A DNA stretch of 14,450 bases from assembly GCA_016291895.1 (NCBI GenBank), contig JAEEZO010000020.1, positions 1 to 14,450 on the forward strand. The letters run 5' to 3'. The DNA comes from Caryophanales bacterium. Lineage in GTDB: Bacteria; Bacillota_I; Bacilli_A; RF39; UBA660. The notes beneath the pieces were generated by a model. That model was not told the DNA's origin. It saw only the letters and a program-made list of their open reading frames with translations, and made no database searches. The position numbers and the translations under genes are program-made. This document shows positions 1 through 7,127 of this stretch, in pieces; the stretch's first letter is position 1, and each line of letters opens with the position of its first letter.

Positions 1-19
1 TAAATATTAAGGCAATAAT

Positions 20-43
20 AAAAGAGAACATAAGTTCTCTTTT
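20..43. terminator. Hairpin terminator at the end of the M14 peptidase gene
   Basis: A perfect 10-bp inverted repeat (aaaagagaac / gttctctttt) with a 4-base loop begins at the last base of the peptidase stop codon (43-45). In the minus direction the T-rich arm is followed by attatt. In the plus direction the run tttttattt is stronger. It is probably bidirectional, also ending any plus-strand gene arriving from left of the window. That second role is inference because the neighbour is not visible. Confidence 0.75.
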
Positions 44-2994
44 TATTTAACAGTAGGTAATTTCATTTTATTAATAGCATCATTATCACTACTACTAATT
101 AAATCTTTATGGCTTCGGTAAATATTAGAAACACTTAATAGGCCTCTTTGAACAAATGATGCTTTATCATTATCACCATTATCAGGTTCCATAGCCATTG
201 CTAAAATATTTGCTCCATATTGATTCATTGTACAAACATAAGCTCCATTTGGGAAAGTTACTTTCTTTTCAGATGAATAAGAAGCCGATGTCTTACTACC
301 ACTATATTGCATTAACATAAAACTTGTATTATTAGAAGTACTATAACATTTTATTCCACTATATTTTAGTTTTTGAATAGCCGTACTAGCATTATTTGCA
401 GATTTACTAATAACATACGCAGTTGGTCTTGGTCTTGATTTACCTATTCGATCAATCCATCCGTATGATGCTTTACTTACTTTTAATTCTCCTGTTGATA
501 AATTAAATGTTCTTTTTTCAATGATAAATGGTCTTGCTCGATTATCTGCTCTACTATGTTTAATAACTACTTTATTATTACTATTAAACTTTGTACCTTG
601 TTTTACTATTTCATTTCTTGAATTAGCTACAATCTTTTTAATATCACTTGCATGATTAGCGGCATAATTAAAGTATTGTTCAATCGTAACATATTGACTT
701 AAAACACGTCTTTGCCATAATTCTTTACCAAAGTTTCCCCCACCACTTGTTTCAACAAGAAGGGAAATACTTCCATATAAACCATTATATACACGAGCGG
801 TTGTTGGACGTGTGACATTACCATCACTTGTATACATACCAGGATATAATCCTTTTTTTCTAATATCTGATATTAAATTTTTAAGAACTGTTGTAGCTAA
901 ATCATTTACACCTTTTGGTCTATTTAAATTATAAGCAAGTCCAATTTGAACATCATCATAATTACCATTAAGTTTAGAACTATTAATATTATGTTCATGA
1001 CCATCAACAGCAAATTCAGGTAGTAGTACATTATAAACACTATGAACTATTTGAATTTCTTTTGATGCTGAATATAAATAATCTCTATTTAAGTCAACAT
1101 TATTAGCATTAGTTCTACTATAATTTTTAGCACCATTAGGATTAACTAAAGGAATAATAACAATATTTACTTTATCTAAAATCTTATTACCATAAGTTCC
1201 ATCAAGCATCTTTATCATTGCAAGAGCTCCTTCTCCTGCTGCTGGCTCATTTCCATGAACTTCTGCTGTATAGAAAATATTTAATTTATTACTATTTCTT
1301 AAAACTTTAAGAGCATCATTTACTTTACTATAACTATTTAAATTTGTTTTGGAGAAGATAACAACCGTTAATGGATCAATACTATATACATACATATTGT
1401 CATTACTATCATTTAATTTTGAAATAAAATTTTTAGATTCAGTAGCATTCGTAAATTCATGTTTTTTCTTTGAACTATTAAATGATGGTGTTGTAAAAAT
1501 ATTACTATATTCCTTTTTTAAACTATCACTTATTTTTAATTTATTTAAAACAGAATCAGCATAAGCAAGAATAACTGTTTTAGATGGTTCATAGTTATTT
1601 TTACCACGAAGACCTGGATTAGCATCTATTGTTATATCTTTACCAGATACAACAACACTTTTCTTATAACTATAATAATTACTACCTGATATTTCATATT
1701 GATAACTACCATCAAGAATTGTATATGTTATCGTTTTACCATCACTTGATTTATTAGTAGGAGTAACGTTACCTTTATCTCCTCTTATACCACTTCTTAA
1801 TGTAAATGTCATACCTGATGCTGGAAGTTTAAATGTCACTTTTCTTTTGGATGAAGGAACACTTTCTTTTACAATATTAAAGTTAACTGTTTTTGTTCCT
1901 TTATAATTACCTTTTCCTGTAATCGTAATAGTTGCTTTTCCGACATTTATGTTATCTTTATAAGTTAAACTATAATCAGTACCTTCCAATAAAGTTTTAT
2001 TATTATATTTAATTGTTACTTTTGGGGTTATTGCTTTTCCTGTATATTTTTGATCATTAACACTAGATACAATTGCCTTTGTAATATCAATTTTTTGAGT
2101 ACTGGTATCAATTACATTGATTGTAACACTTACTTTTATATTACTTCCATCATTAGTAGCAACTGTTATTTTAGCAGTACCTTTTTCTATTGCTTTTATA
2201 TTTCCATTACTATCAACAGTAGCAACACTTTTGTTAGAACTTGTCCAGGTAAGTTTTTTATTTGTAGCATTTGATGGACTTATTCCTACTAACAATCTAA
2301 TTGAATCATTTTTATTAAGATCAATTGATTTATTAGAAACATCTTTATTATTATATCCAAGTTTAAGACTTGTGATTTTTATTAATTTAGGAGTTTCTTT
2401 AATTACTTTTACAGTACAAGTTGCCATTTTCCCATTATTTAATTTAGCTTTGATTGTTACTGTTCCTACACCTTTACCAAGAACAATACCATCGTTATCT
2501 ATTGTTGCAACATCATTATTAGAAGATGACCATGTTACTGTTTTATTAGTAGCTGATGTTGGTTCAATATGATAATCTATTTTTCTACTATTACCAACAT
2601 ATATTTCTATTTCTTTATTATTAATAATAATATTAGGTTCTTGTTCTTTTTTTATAACTTTTACTTTTATCTCTTTAGTAACTACTTTATTTTCTGTTGT
2701 AACTTTGATAATAGTACTACCACTACTTTCACCTCTAATAACACCATTAGATACTGTTGCAATACTTGTATTTTCACTATACCATATAACATTATCATAT
2801 TTAGTATTTTCTGGTAGGACTTTAGCATTTACTTTATATGTATCACCAACGAATAATTCAACATTATAACTTGATAATTCTAAACCATTTTCTAAATCAT
2901 TATTTTTATTATTAAGAAGATTATTGGTTAAAAAATAACCTCCTACCATTAGAAAAATAGCAATTATAAGAATAACTATCGTATCTTTTTTCAT
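43..2994 (-). CDS. Membrane-anchored M14 zinc carboxypeptidase with Big2 domains
   Basis: This 983-residue extracytoplasmic enzyme should cleave single residues from peptides using one zinc. Residues 5-22 form an N-terminal membrane anchor with no clear cleavage site. Three Big2 Ig-like domains follow (about 38-113, 122-197, 205-294), then an Ig-like domain of the type ending GNYKGTKTVNFNI (303-376), a beta-rich linker (384-460) and the M14 domain (about 470-790). Zinc ligands fit HxxE at H580/E583 and H666 in VDGHEH. N636-R637 match the Asn-Arg substrate-binding pair and E748 in LLVETS the general base, so it looks active. Residues 805-983 form a tail seen in some M14 enzymes (PNGAYV, then AMAMEPDNGDN). 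The start has AGGTGAT 3 nt before ATG. It stands alone between two terminators with its own promoter. The substrate is unknown; wall peptides or dietary/host peptides are both possible. Confidence 0.88.
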   Translation of the reverse strand: MKKDTIVILIIAIFLMVGGYFLTNNLLNNKNNDLENGLELSSYNVELFVGDTYKVNAKVLPENTKYDNVIWYSENTSIATVSNGVIRGESSGSTIIKVTTENKVVTKEIKVKVIKKEQEPNIIINNKEIEIYVGNSRKIDYHIEPTSATNKTVTWSSSNNDVATIDNDGIVLGKGVGTVTIKAKLNNGKMATCTVKVIKETPKLIKITSLKLGYNNKDVSNKSIDLNKNDSIRLLVGISPSNATNKKLTWTSSNKSVATVDSNGNIKAIEKGTAKITVATNDGSNIKVSVTINVIDTSTQKIDITKAIVSSVNDQKYTGKAITPKVTIKYNNKTLLEGTDYSLTYKDNINVGKATITITGKGNYKGTKTVNFNIVKESVPSSKRKVTFKLPASGMTFTLRSGIRGDKGNVTPTNKSSDGKTITYTILDGSYQYEISGSNYYSYKKSVVVSGKDITIDANPGLRGKNNYEPSKTVILAYADSVLNKLKISDSLKKEYSNIFTTPSFNSSKKKHEFTNATESKNFISKLNDSNDNMYVYSIDPLTVVIFSKTNLNSYSKVNDALKVLRNSNKLNIFYTAEVHGNEPAAGEGALAMIKMLDGTYGNKILDKVNIVIIPLVNPNGAKNYSRTNANNVDLNRDYLYSASKEIQIVHSVYNVLLPEFAVDGHEHNINSSKLNGNYDDVQIGLAYNLNRPKGVNDLATTVLKNLISDIRKKGLYPGMYTSDGNVTRPTTARVYNGLYGSISLLVETSGGGNFGKELWQRRVLSQYVTIEQYFNYAANHASDIKKIVANSRNEIVKQGTKFNSNNKVVIKHSRADNRARPFIIEKRTFNLSTGELKVSKASYGWIDRIGKSRPRPTAYVISKSANNASTAIQKLKYSGIKCYSTSNNTSFMLMQYSGSKTSASYSSEKKVTFPNGAYVCTMNQYGANILAMAMEPDNGDNDKASFVQRGLLSVSNIYRSHKDLISSSDNDAINKMKLPTVK
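2113..2883 (-). repeat. Three tandem Big2 Ig-like repeats inside the M14 gene
   Basis: Three protein-level repeats of about 75-90 residues each carry the Big2 signature W-S-S/E-N-x-x-x-A-T-V/I followed by G-x-x-G-x-G/S-x-I/T. The cores are WYSENTSIATV, WSSSNNDVATI and WTSSNKSVATV. Repeats 2 and 3 are the most alike (SATNKTVTW versus NATNKKLTW). Big2 domains are usually spacers or adhesion modules on bacterial surface proteins; here they probably hold the catalytic domain away from the membrane. Confidence 0.85.
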
Positions 2995-3020
2995 ACTATC
3001 ACCTAGTATAAATTATACTA
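2995..3020 (-). promoter_or_regulatory. Promoter and ribosome site of the M14 gene, with palindrome
   Basis: On the minus strand TATAAT (3017-3012) is followed by 8 nt, then GGTGAT (3003-2998), then AGT and the ATG. The -10 lies inside a 17-base perfect inverted repeat (tagtataa-a-ttatacta, 3004-3020). No good -35 is visible; its position falls inside the preceding terminator hairpin. If transcription starts 6-8 nt after the -10, the leader is only about 10 nt. Confidence 0.6.
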
Positions 3021-3022
3021 TT

Positions 3023-3047
3023 AAAAAAAGACTATTACTAGTCTCTT
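3023..3047 (-). terminator. Terminator after the HAD gene, overlapping its last codons
   Basis: On the minus strand the stem AGACTA / TAGTCT has a GTAA loop, extended outward by one G-U and two A-T pairs, and is followed by an unbroken T7 run. The last codons of the HAD gene and its TAG stop (3038-3040) lie in the 5' arm and loop. It separates the three-gene operon from the M14 gene; the next -10 begins 6 nt after the T-run. Confidence 0.85.
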
Positions 3048-3595
3048 ATTTCATTCATATTAAATATTTCAATTATTTGATTATCTTCAAGGACTTCTTC
3101 ACTATGATGATTATTTTTTCTTTTAATTCGATAAATTCTATAAGCTTGTTTATTAATTAATGATTTTAATACTTTCGTATTATCATCAACAAAGATACCA
3201 TTTTGATAATCAATATCTAACGCTGTTTTATCTTCTTCAGTTACTATTAAATCATCAAAATAACTTAATATTTTACTACCTTCTATTTTTTTATTTTGAT
3301 ATTCTAAATAACCATGAGTATATAGTATAAAAACTTTATCATTTTTGTTTTTTAAAAAAGTAATAGCATCTGGATAAATATATTTACTTGTGTCATTAAA
3401 ATGATTTAAGGCTTTGTTTCTTATTTCAACATTATCAATACTATTAATTAATTCTAAAGGGTTCATTCGATTATTTTGATAGTATTCATCAACATATTCT
3501 TTAGTAACACCGTTATCATATAATATATCTAATAAATCATTATAAAAAGATACTGTATCAAAAATCGTATTATCAAAATCAATATAATATTTCAT
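3038..3595 (-). CDS. HAD-superfamily hydrolase
   Basis: A 185-residue soluble HAD phosphatase-like protein. Motif I is DFDNT with nucleophile D6 and acid/base D8. A helical C1-type cap spans about 14-75. Motif II is probably T93 (ILYTHG), the motif III lysine is probably K123 (EEDKTALD), and motif IV is GIFVDDN with D137-D138. All catalytic positions are present, so it should be an active, Mg-dependent phosphohydrolase; family size and cap fit small-molecule or nucleotide phosphatases, but the substrate is not readable. Its ATG shares a base with the ATP-grasp stop (TAATG), and AAGGAGG lies 4 nt upstream, so translation is probably coupled. It is last in the operon with the transglutaminase-like and ATP-grasp genes, suggesting it acts on their product or a by-product (inference). 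Confidence 0.85.
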   Translation of the reverse strand: MKYYIDFDNTIFDTVSFYNDLLDILYDNGVTKEYVDEYYQNNRMNPLELINSIDNVEIRNKALNHFNDTSKYIYPDAITFLKNKNDKVFILYTHGYLEYQNKKIEGSKILSYFDDLIVTEEDKTALDIDYQNGIFVDDNTKVLKSLINKQAYRIYRIKRKNNHHSEEVLEDNQIIEIFNMNEIRD

Positions 3596-4482
3596 TAGTC
3601 CTCCTTAAACATTAATTCAATTGCTTCTTTATAAATGTTTTTAACTAAATCATATTTATTAGTTTGTCTAAGATAATTATACATCATTATTCCACTATTA
3701 GCTTCCATAACTAATAATTTATTATCACTTGTTTTAATAATATCAATACTAGCAAAAGTGGGATTAGTTTCTTTAATAACTAAGTTTGCTAAATCTTTAA
3801 TATTTTTTTCTAATTCTTTATCAATCTCTTCAACAACTCTTGCACCATTAGATAAATTAAATCGATAATCAAGAATAATTTCTTCATCTTTTTTAGGGAC
3901 ATAATTATCTAATTGATGTTTTGAATAATAACTTGAATTAAAATCTATTGCAAGTTCTTGTAATGAATGAATACCATCACCAACTACTTTTGCATTTTCT
4001 TTACCATAAATTAATTTTACTTCATTATTAAGAACAATAACACGATATTCATTAACAATATCATAATATGGACATAAACTTAATGAATACTGTGTTTCTA
4101 ATAATTTATCGATAATTTCAAATAAACGATTTTCATCTTCTATTTTATAGACTTCTTTACCACATGTTCCTATATTACCTTTAACAATTACTTTATGGTT
4201 ATATTCATTAAACAAATTAATTATTTCCTCTTTATCATATTTATTAAAAATTAAATGATGCGTAATTATAGGAATTTTTTTATAAGTTAACAAGTCATAA
4301 AATAATCCTTTATCATCCATAATATTACTAATACCTTGATTATTTAAAGAGAATTTATAACCAACAATATATCTTGTTTTATCATTCTTTTCTAATATTT
4401 TTAACCATTTACGTTGAAAAAGAGATAGTTTAATATTCTCTTCCTCACATATTTCTTCAATTATTTCGTTATAATCTTTCAT
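3595..4482 (-). CDS. ATP-grasp carboxylate-amine ligase-like protein
   Basis: A 295-residue cytosolic protein of the ATP-grasp fold, enzymes that activate a carboxylate as acyl phosphate and join it to an amine or thiol. Visible elements are the first ATP lysine in VIVKGNIGTCGKE (K101), EYRVIVLNNEV (about 145-155), a KVVGDGIHSLQELA segment (about 165-178) typical of the cyanophycin synthetase / GshAB / RimK branch, and the metal-binding end ASIDII...LLVMEANSGIM (D247, E260, N262). All core catalytic positions seem intact. The start at ATG 4482 is preferred over GTG 4488: AAGGTGA ends 2 nt before that ATG and contains the TGA stop of the gene upstream. The next gene begins within its stop. A peptide or amino-acid ligase role is likely; the acceptor is unknown. 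Confidence 0.8.
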   Translation of the reverse strand: MKDYNEIIEEICEEENIKLSLFQRKWLKILEKNDKTRYIVGYKFSLNNQGISNIMDDKGLFYDLLTYKKIPIITHHLIFNKYDKEEIINLFNEYNHKVIVKGNIGTCGKEVYKIEDENRLFEIIDKLLETQYSLSLCPYYDIVNEYRVIVLNNEVKLIYGKENAKVVGDGIHSLQELAIDFNSSYYSKHQLDNYVPKKDEEIILDYRFNLSNGARVVEEIDKELEKNIKDLANLVIKETNPTFASIDIIKTSDNKLLVMEANSGIMMYNYLRQTNKYDLVKNIYKEAIELMFKED

Positions 4483-4484
4483 AT

Positions 4485-5297
4485 TCACCTTTTTACTTTT
4501 TGCTTAACATCTATTATATTACTATTATATCTTATTTTAATAAATTGTACGGATAAAGGATCAAAATGTTCAACATCAACACTTGTTTTTAATATTTCTT
4601 TATCATCATTTAATGGGTATGCTAAATTATCAAATATATCTTTATCTAATTCCATTATAATAGGGCTCATTCTTCCATCTGTTAGTGTTGGATAAGTAGC
4701 ATCAAATAAATAATATTTATTATCATTTTGAATCAAATTATACGCGTGAACAATTTCTTTTTCTTCATGTTCACCACAAATATTAACTAAAGAAAATTTT
4801 ATTAATGAATCATATCCTAAATATTGTAATAAATTTTGTGAAAGAATTGCTCTTTCTTCACCTAAAGCAACATTTTTCTTTTTAATACTTGATAGTTTTC
4901 CTCTAGCTACATTTCCTGTTGATACATCTTTTTCAAGGGGAAAATATGCTAATCTTTCAGAAGCACAGGCAAAACCACCAAAATAAAAATTAACAGTTTC
5001 TAAAACAGATGCACATTTATCAACAAATGTTTTATCACAATTCTTTTTTATAACTTGTTTTAATATATTATACACTTCATCAATGTTACCAATTGATATC
5101 ATTCTTTGCTCTGTTAAGGAATTACCTAAATAAACACGATCATAATCATCAATTTTTTTATTATAAACTGAAAAAGAATCACTAAAAGGAAGATTATTAT
5201 AATTATTTATACCAATACTTCTTCCAATTGCTATAACATCATTATTTTCATTTAATAATTTATATAACCCTTTATTATTAACTATTTGATATTTCAT
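4485..5297 (-). CDS. Transglutaminase-like protein lacking the usual cysteine
   Basis: A 270-residue soluble protein. The region 140-203 resembles the transglutaminase/papain-like core: a helix NVALGEERAILSQNLLQYLG, then H184 in VHAYNLIQNDNKYY and D199 in LFDATYP, giving the usual His-Asp pair and spacing. The nucleophile position, four before the helix alanine, is Gly146 (codon GGT) instead of Cys (TGT). Other cysteines (C87, C95, C111, C174) are not in the expected place. It is either a non-catalytic binding protein or uses a different residue. The N-terminal 130 residues are unrecognised. Start: ATG 5297 with GGGG 6 nt upstream; an in-frame TTG at 5309 has no better ribosome site. It is first in an operon with the ATP-grasp and HAD genes. 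Inactive transglutaminase domains are known to travel with ATP-grasp ligases. Confidence 0.6.
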   Translation of the reverse strand: MKYQIVNNKGLYKLLNENNDVIAIGRSIGINNYNNLPFSDSFSVYNKKIDDYDRVYLGNSLTEQRMISIGNIDEVYNILKQVIKKNCDKTFVDKCASVLETVNFYFGGFACASERLAYFPLEKDVSTGNVARGKLSSIKKKNVALGEERAILSQNLLQYLGYDSLIKFSLVNICGEHEEKEIVHAYNLIQNDNKYYLFDATYPTLTDGRMSPIIMELDKDIFDNLAYPLNDDKEILKTSVDVEHFDPLSVQFIKIRYNSNIIDVKQKVKR

Positions 5298-5325
5298 AAT
5301 AAACCCCAACCGATATAATATTATA
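5298..5325 (-). promoter_or_regulatory. Promoter of the transglutaminase-like / ATP-grasp / HAD operon
   Basis: On the minus strand TATAAT (5325-5320) is followed by ATTATATC, then GGTTGGGG, then TTTATT and ATG. The -35 position would fall in the preceding terminator stem and matches poorly. The predicted leader is about 15-17 nt. The arrangement copies the other three promoters here, though the ribosome site is G-rich and not GGTGAT. Confidence 0.5.
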
Positions 5326-5334
5326 TAATAAAAT

Positions 5335-5362
5335 AAAAAATAAAACTAGATTTACTAGTTTT
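5335..5362 (-). terminator. Terminator of the murD-eno-167-residue gene operon
   Basis: A perfect 8-bp stem (aaaactag 5342-5349 / ctagtttt 5355-5362) with a 5-base loop. On the minus strand it is followed by A then T6 (5340-5335) and more T-rich sequence. It starts 11 nt after the TAA at 5374-5376. The next promoter's TATAAT is only 9 nt past the T6 run. Confidence 0.85.
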
Positions 5363-5373
5363 ATTCTTTTTTA

Positions 5374-5877
5374 TTACATTTTTTTATTATTAAAAATTTC
5401 TGGAAAAGCTTGTTTATAATTATTTATTTCTTCTTCACCAATATATTTTTTATCATCGTAATTATCGATTCCTTCGGTATCAAAATAACCAAATTCATTA
5501 TTATCTTCATTATGATAAGCTAAATTATAGTTTTTATTAGTAGTTTTAATTCTAATATAATGAATACGATTTTTAAACAATGTTTCTAGTTTTCTTAAAG
5601 TTTCTATTGATATTTCGAAATATTTATCGCCTCTATCAAAGCGAGCACAAGCTTCTTGATAAGAAATCATTCTTAAAGAATAAGCCGCAAAGATATCAAT
5701 AAAATATCTTTTGTTTTCTTCATCAACATAAATTCTTAGCCATAATTCTTCACCAACAGGTTTTGGATCTCTATTAACTTTTTGATATTTTTCTTGAACT
5801 TGATATTCTAATGTTGGCTCAGGCCTTTCTTCAACTAAAACACGTCCTTCAGCATCAGTTACTATTTCTTTTTCCAT
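5374..5877 (-). CDS. Uncharacterised 167-residue protein downstream of eno
   Basis: I do not recognise this protein. It is soluble, charged and rich in acidic and tyrosine residues, with no membrane segment or signal peptide. Residues 1-40 look flexible (EERPEPTLEYQVQEKY). A compact middle (about 44-122) alternates predicted strands and helices: ELWLRIYVDEENKRYFIDIF, MISYQEACARFDRG, then ETLRKLETLFKNRIHYIRIK. The tail is acidic and ends in NNKKM. The start at 5877 is supported by TAGGTGACTT before ATG, where the TAG is the enolase stop, so it is translationally linked to enolase with a 7-nt gap and ends just before the operon terminator. A small accessory or regulatory protein co-expressed with enolase and MurD is possible, but nothing in the sequence proves it. 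Confidence 0.75.
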   Translation of the reverse strand: MEKEIVTDAEGRVLVEERPEPTLEYQVQEKYQKVNRDPKPVGEELWLRIYVDEENKRYFIDIFAAYSLRMISYQEACARFDRGDKYFEISIETLRKLETLFKNRIHYIRIKTTNKNYNLAYHNEDNNEFGYFDTEGIDNYDDKKYIGEEEINNYKQAFPEIFNNKKM

Positions 5878-5884
5878 AAGTCAC

Positions 5885-7111
5885 CTACTCAGATAATTCT
5901 TCTTCAATTCTAATTAATTGATTATATTTACAAATACGATCTGTACGAGAAATAGAACCAGTTTTAATTTGTCCTAAATTTAATCCTACAGCCATATCAG
6001 CGATTAATGTATCTTCTGTTTCACCTGAACGATGAGAAATAATTGTTTTATAGTTATAAGCTCTTGCAAGTTCAATTGTTTCAAATGTTTCTGTTAAAGT
6101 ACCGATTTGGTTAACTTTTAATAGAATAGCATTACCTGCTTTTAAATCAATACCCTTTTGTAGACATTCTTTGTTAGTTACAAATAAATCATCACCAACA
6201 AGTTGAATCTTATCACCTAAAGCAGCTGTAATAGCAGTAAATCCTTCCCAATCATTTTCATCTACTGGATCTTCAATAGATATAATTGGATATTTATTAA
6301 CTAAATCTTCATAATATTTAATTAATTCTTCTGTTGTTAAACTTCTATTTTCTCCAGCAAGTACATATTTACCATCTTTATAGAATTCAGATGCAGCAAC
6401 ATCAATTGCCATACATACATCTTTTCCTGGTGTATATCCTGCATTTGAAATAGCTTCCATAATTAATTGGAATCCTTCTTCATTACTAGATAGATTTGGT
6501 GCGAAACCACCTTCATCACCTACACTAGTTGCAAGTCCTTTTTTCTTTAAAATATCTTTTAATGTATGGAATACTTCACTAGCTACACGCATAACTTCTG
6601 TAAACTTATCGCGAATAGGAATAATCATATATTCTTGGAAGTCTAAAGAGTTATCAGCATGAGCTCCACCATTAATAATATTCATCATTGGACGAGGCAT
6701 TGTTGTTCCTGTACCAAAATGTTTATATAATGGTTCTTTGTGTTCAATAGCAGCTGCCTTGAATGCTGCCATACTAACACCTAATGTAGCATTAGCACCA
6801 AGTTTACTCTTGTTTTTAGTTCCATCAAGTTCAATCATCGCCATATCAATAGCTTTTTGATCTTCAACTTCCATACCAACTACTCTTTCACGAATAAGAG
6901 TGTTAACATTATTAACAGCTTTTTGTACTCCTTTTCCTTTGTAACGAGAGTCTCCATCACGAAGTTCTAGAGCTTCACGGCTTCCAGTACTTGCACCACT
7001 TGGTACAGCAGCTCTACCCATTACGCCATCTTCTAGAATAACATCAACTTCAACAGTTGGATTTCCTCGAGAATCTAGAATCTCTCTTGCTTTGACATTT
7101 TTAATTTTCAT
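5885..7111 (-). CDS. eno: Enolase (phosphopyruvate hydratase)
   Basis: Converts 2-phosphoglycerate to phosphoenolpyruvate in glycolysis; a cytosolic, Mg-dependent enzyme. All core residues are seen: the SGASTG mobile loop (38-43), H151 in NGGAHADN, E200 in [10 protein letters not shown], metal ligands D237, E280 (SIEDP) and D307 (GDDLF), catalytic K332 (LLKVNQIG), SHRSGETED (359-367) and K383 in KTGS. At 408 residues it is shorter than the usual about 430 because of a shortened loop before MPRPMMN (near 133-138) and a C-terminus that stops just after [12 protein letters not shown]; neither removes active-site parts. Start: AAGGAGG 6 nt before ATG, a canonical site. It lies 16 nt after murD and 7 nt before the 167-residue gene, presumably read from the murD promoter; no internal promoter is obvious. 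Confidence 0.98.
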   Translation of the reverse strand: MKIKNVKAREILDSRGNPTVEVDVILEDGVMGRAAVPSGASTGSREALELRDGDSRYKGKGVQKAVNNVNTLIRERVVGMEVEDQKAIDMAMIELDGTKNKSKLGANATLGVSMAAFKAAAIEHKEPLYKHFGTGTTMPRPMMNIINGGAHADNSLDFQEYMIIPIRDKFTEVMRVASEVFHTLKDILKKKGLATSVGDEGGFAPNLSSNEEGFQLIMEAISNAGYTPGKDVCMAIDVAASEFYKDGKYVLAGENRSLTTEELIKYYEDLVNKYPIISIEDPVDENDWEGFTAITAALGDKIQLVGDDLFVTNKECLQKGIDLKAGNAILLKVNQIGTLTETFETIELARAYNYKTIISHRSGETEDTLIADMAVGLNLGQIKTGSISRTDRICKYNQLIRIEEELSE

Positions 7112-7127
7112 AAATTCCTCCTTATAT

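Noticed and set aside
1349..2817. Plus-strand open frames opposite the M14 gene (71-151 residues)
   Set aside because: They are mirror frames of the Big2 and linker coding sequence, made of low-complexity hydrophobic or Tyr/Asn-rich strings, with no ribosome sites or promoters.
2113..2883. Nucleotide tandem repeat or recent duplication
   Set aside because: The three Big2 units are alike only as proteins; their DNA has diverged, so this is an old domain repeat.
4485..4487. Mycoplasma-type code with TGA read as Trp
   Set aside because: TGA acts as a stop directly before the ATP-grasp start, and Trp codons checked are TGG.
5298..5309. TTG start for the transglutaminase-like gene
   Set aside because: The ATG at 5297 has a G-rich site at proper spacing; the TTG lies in that site.
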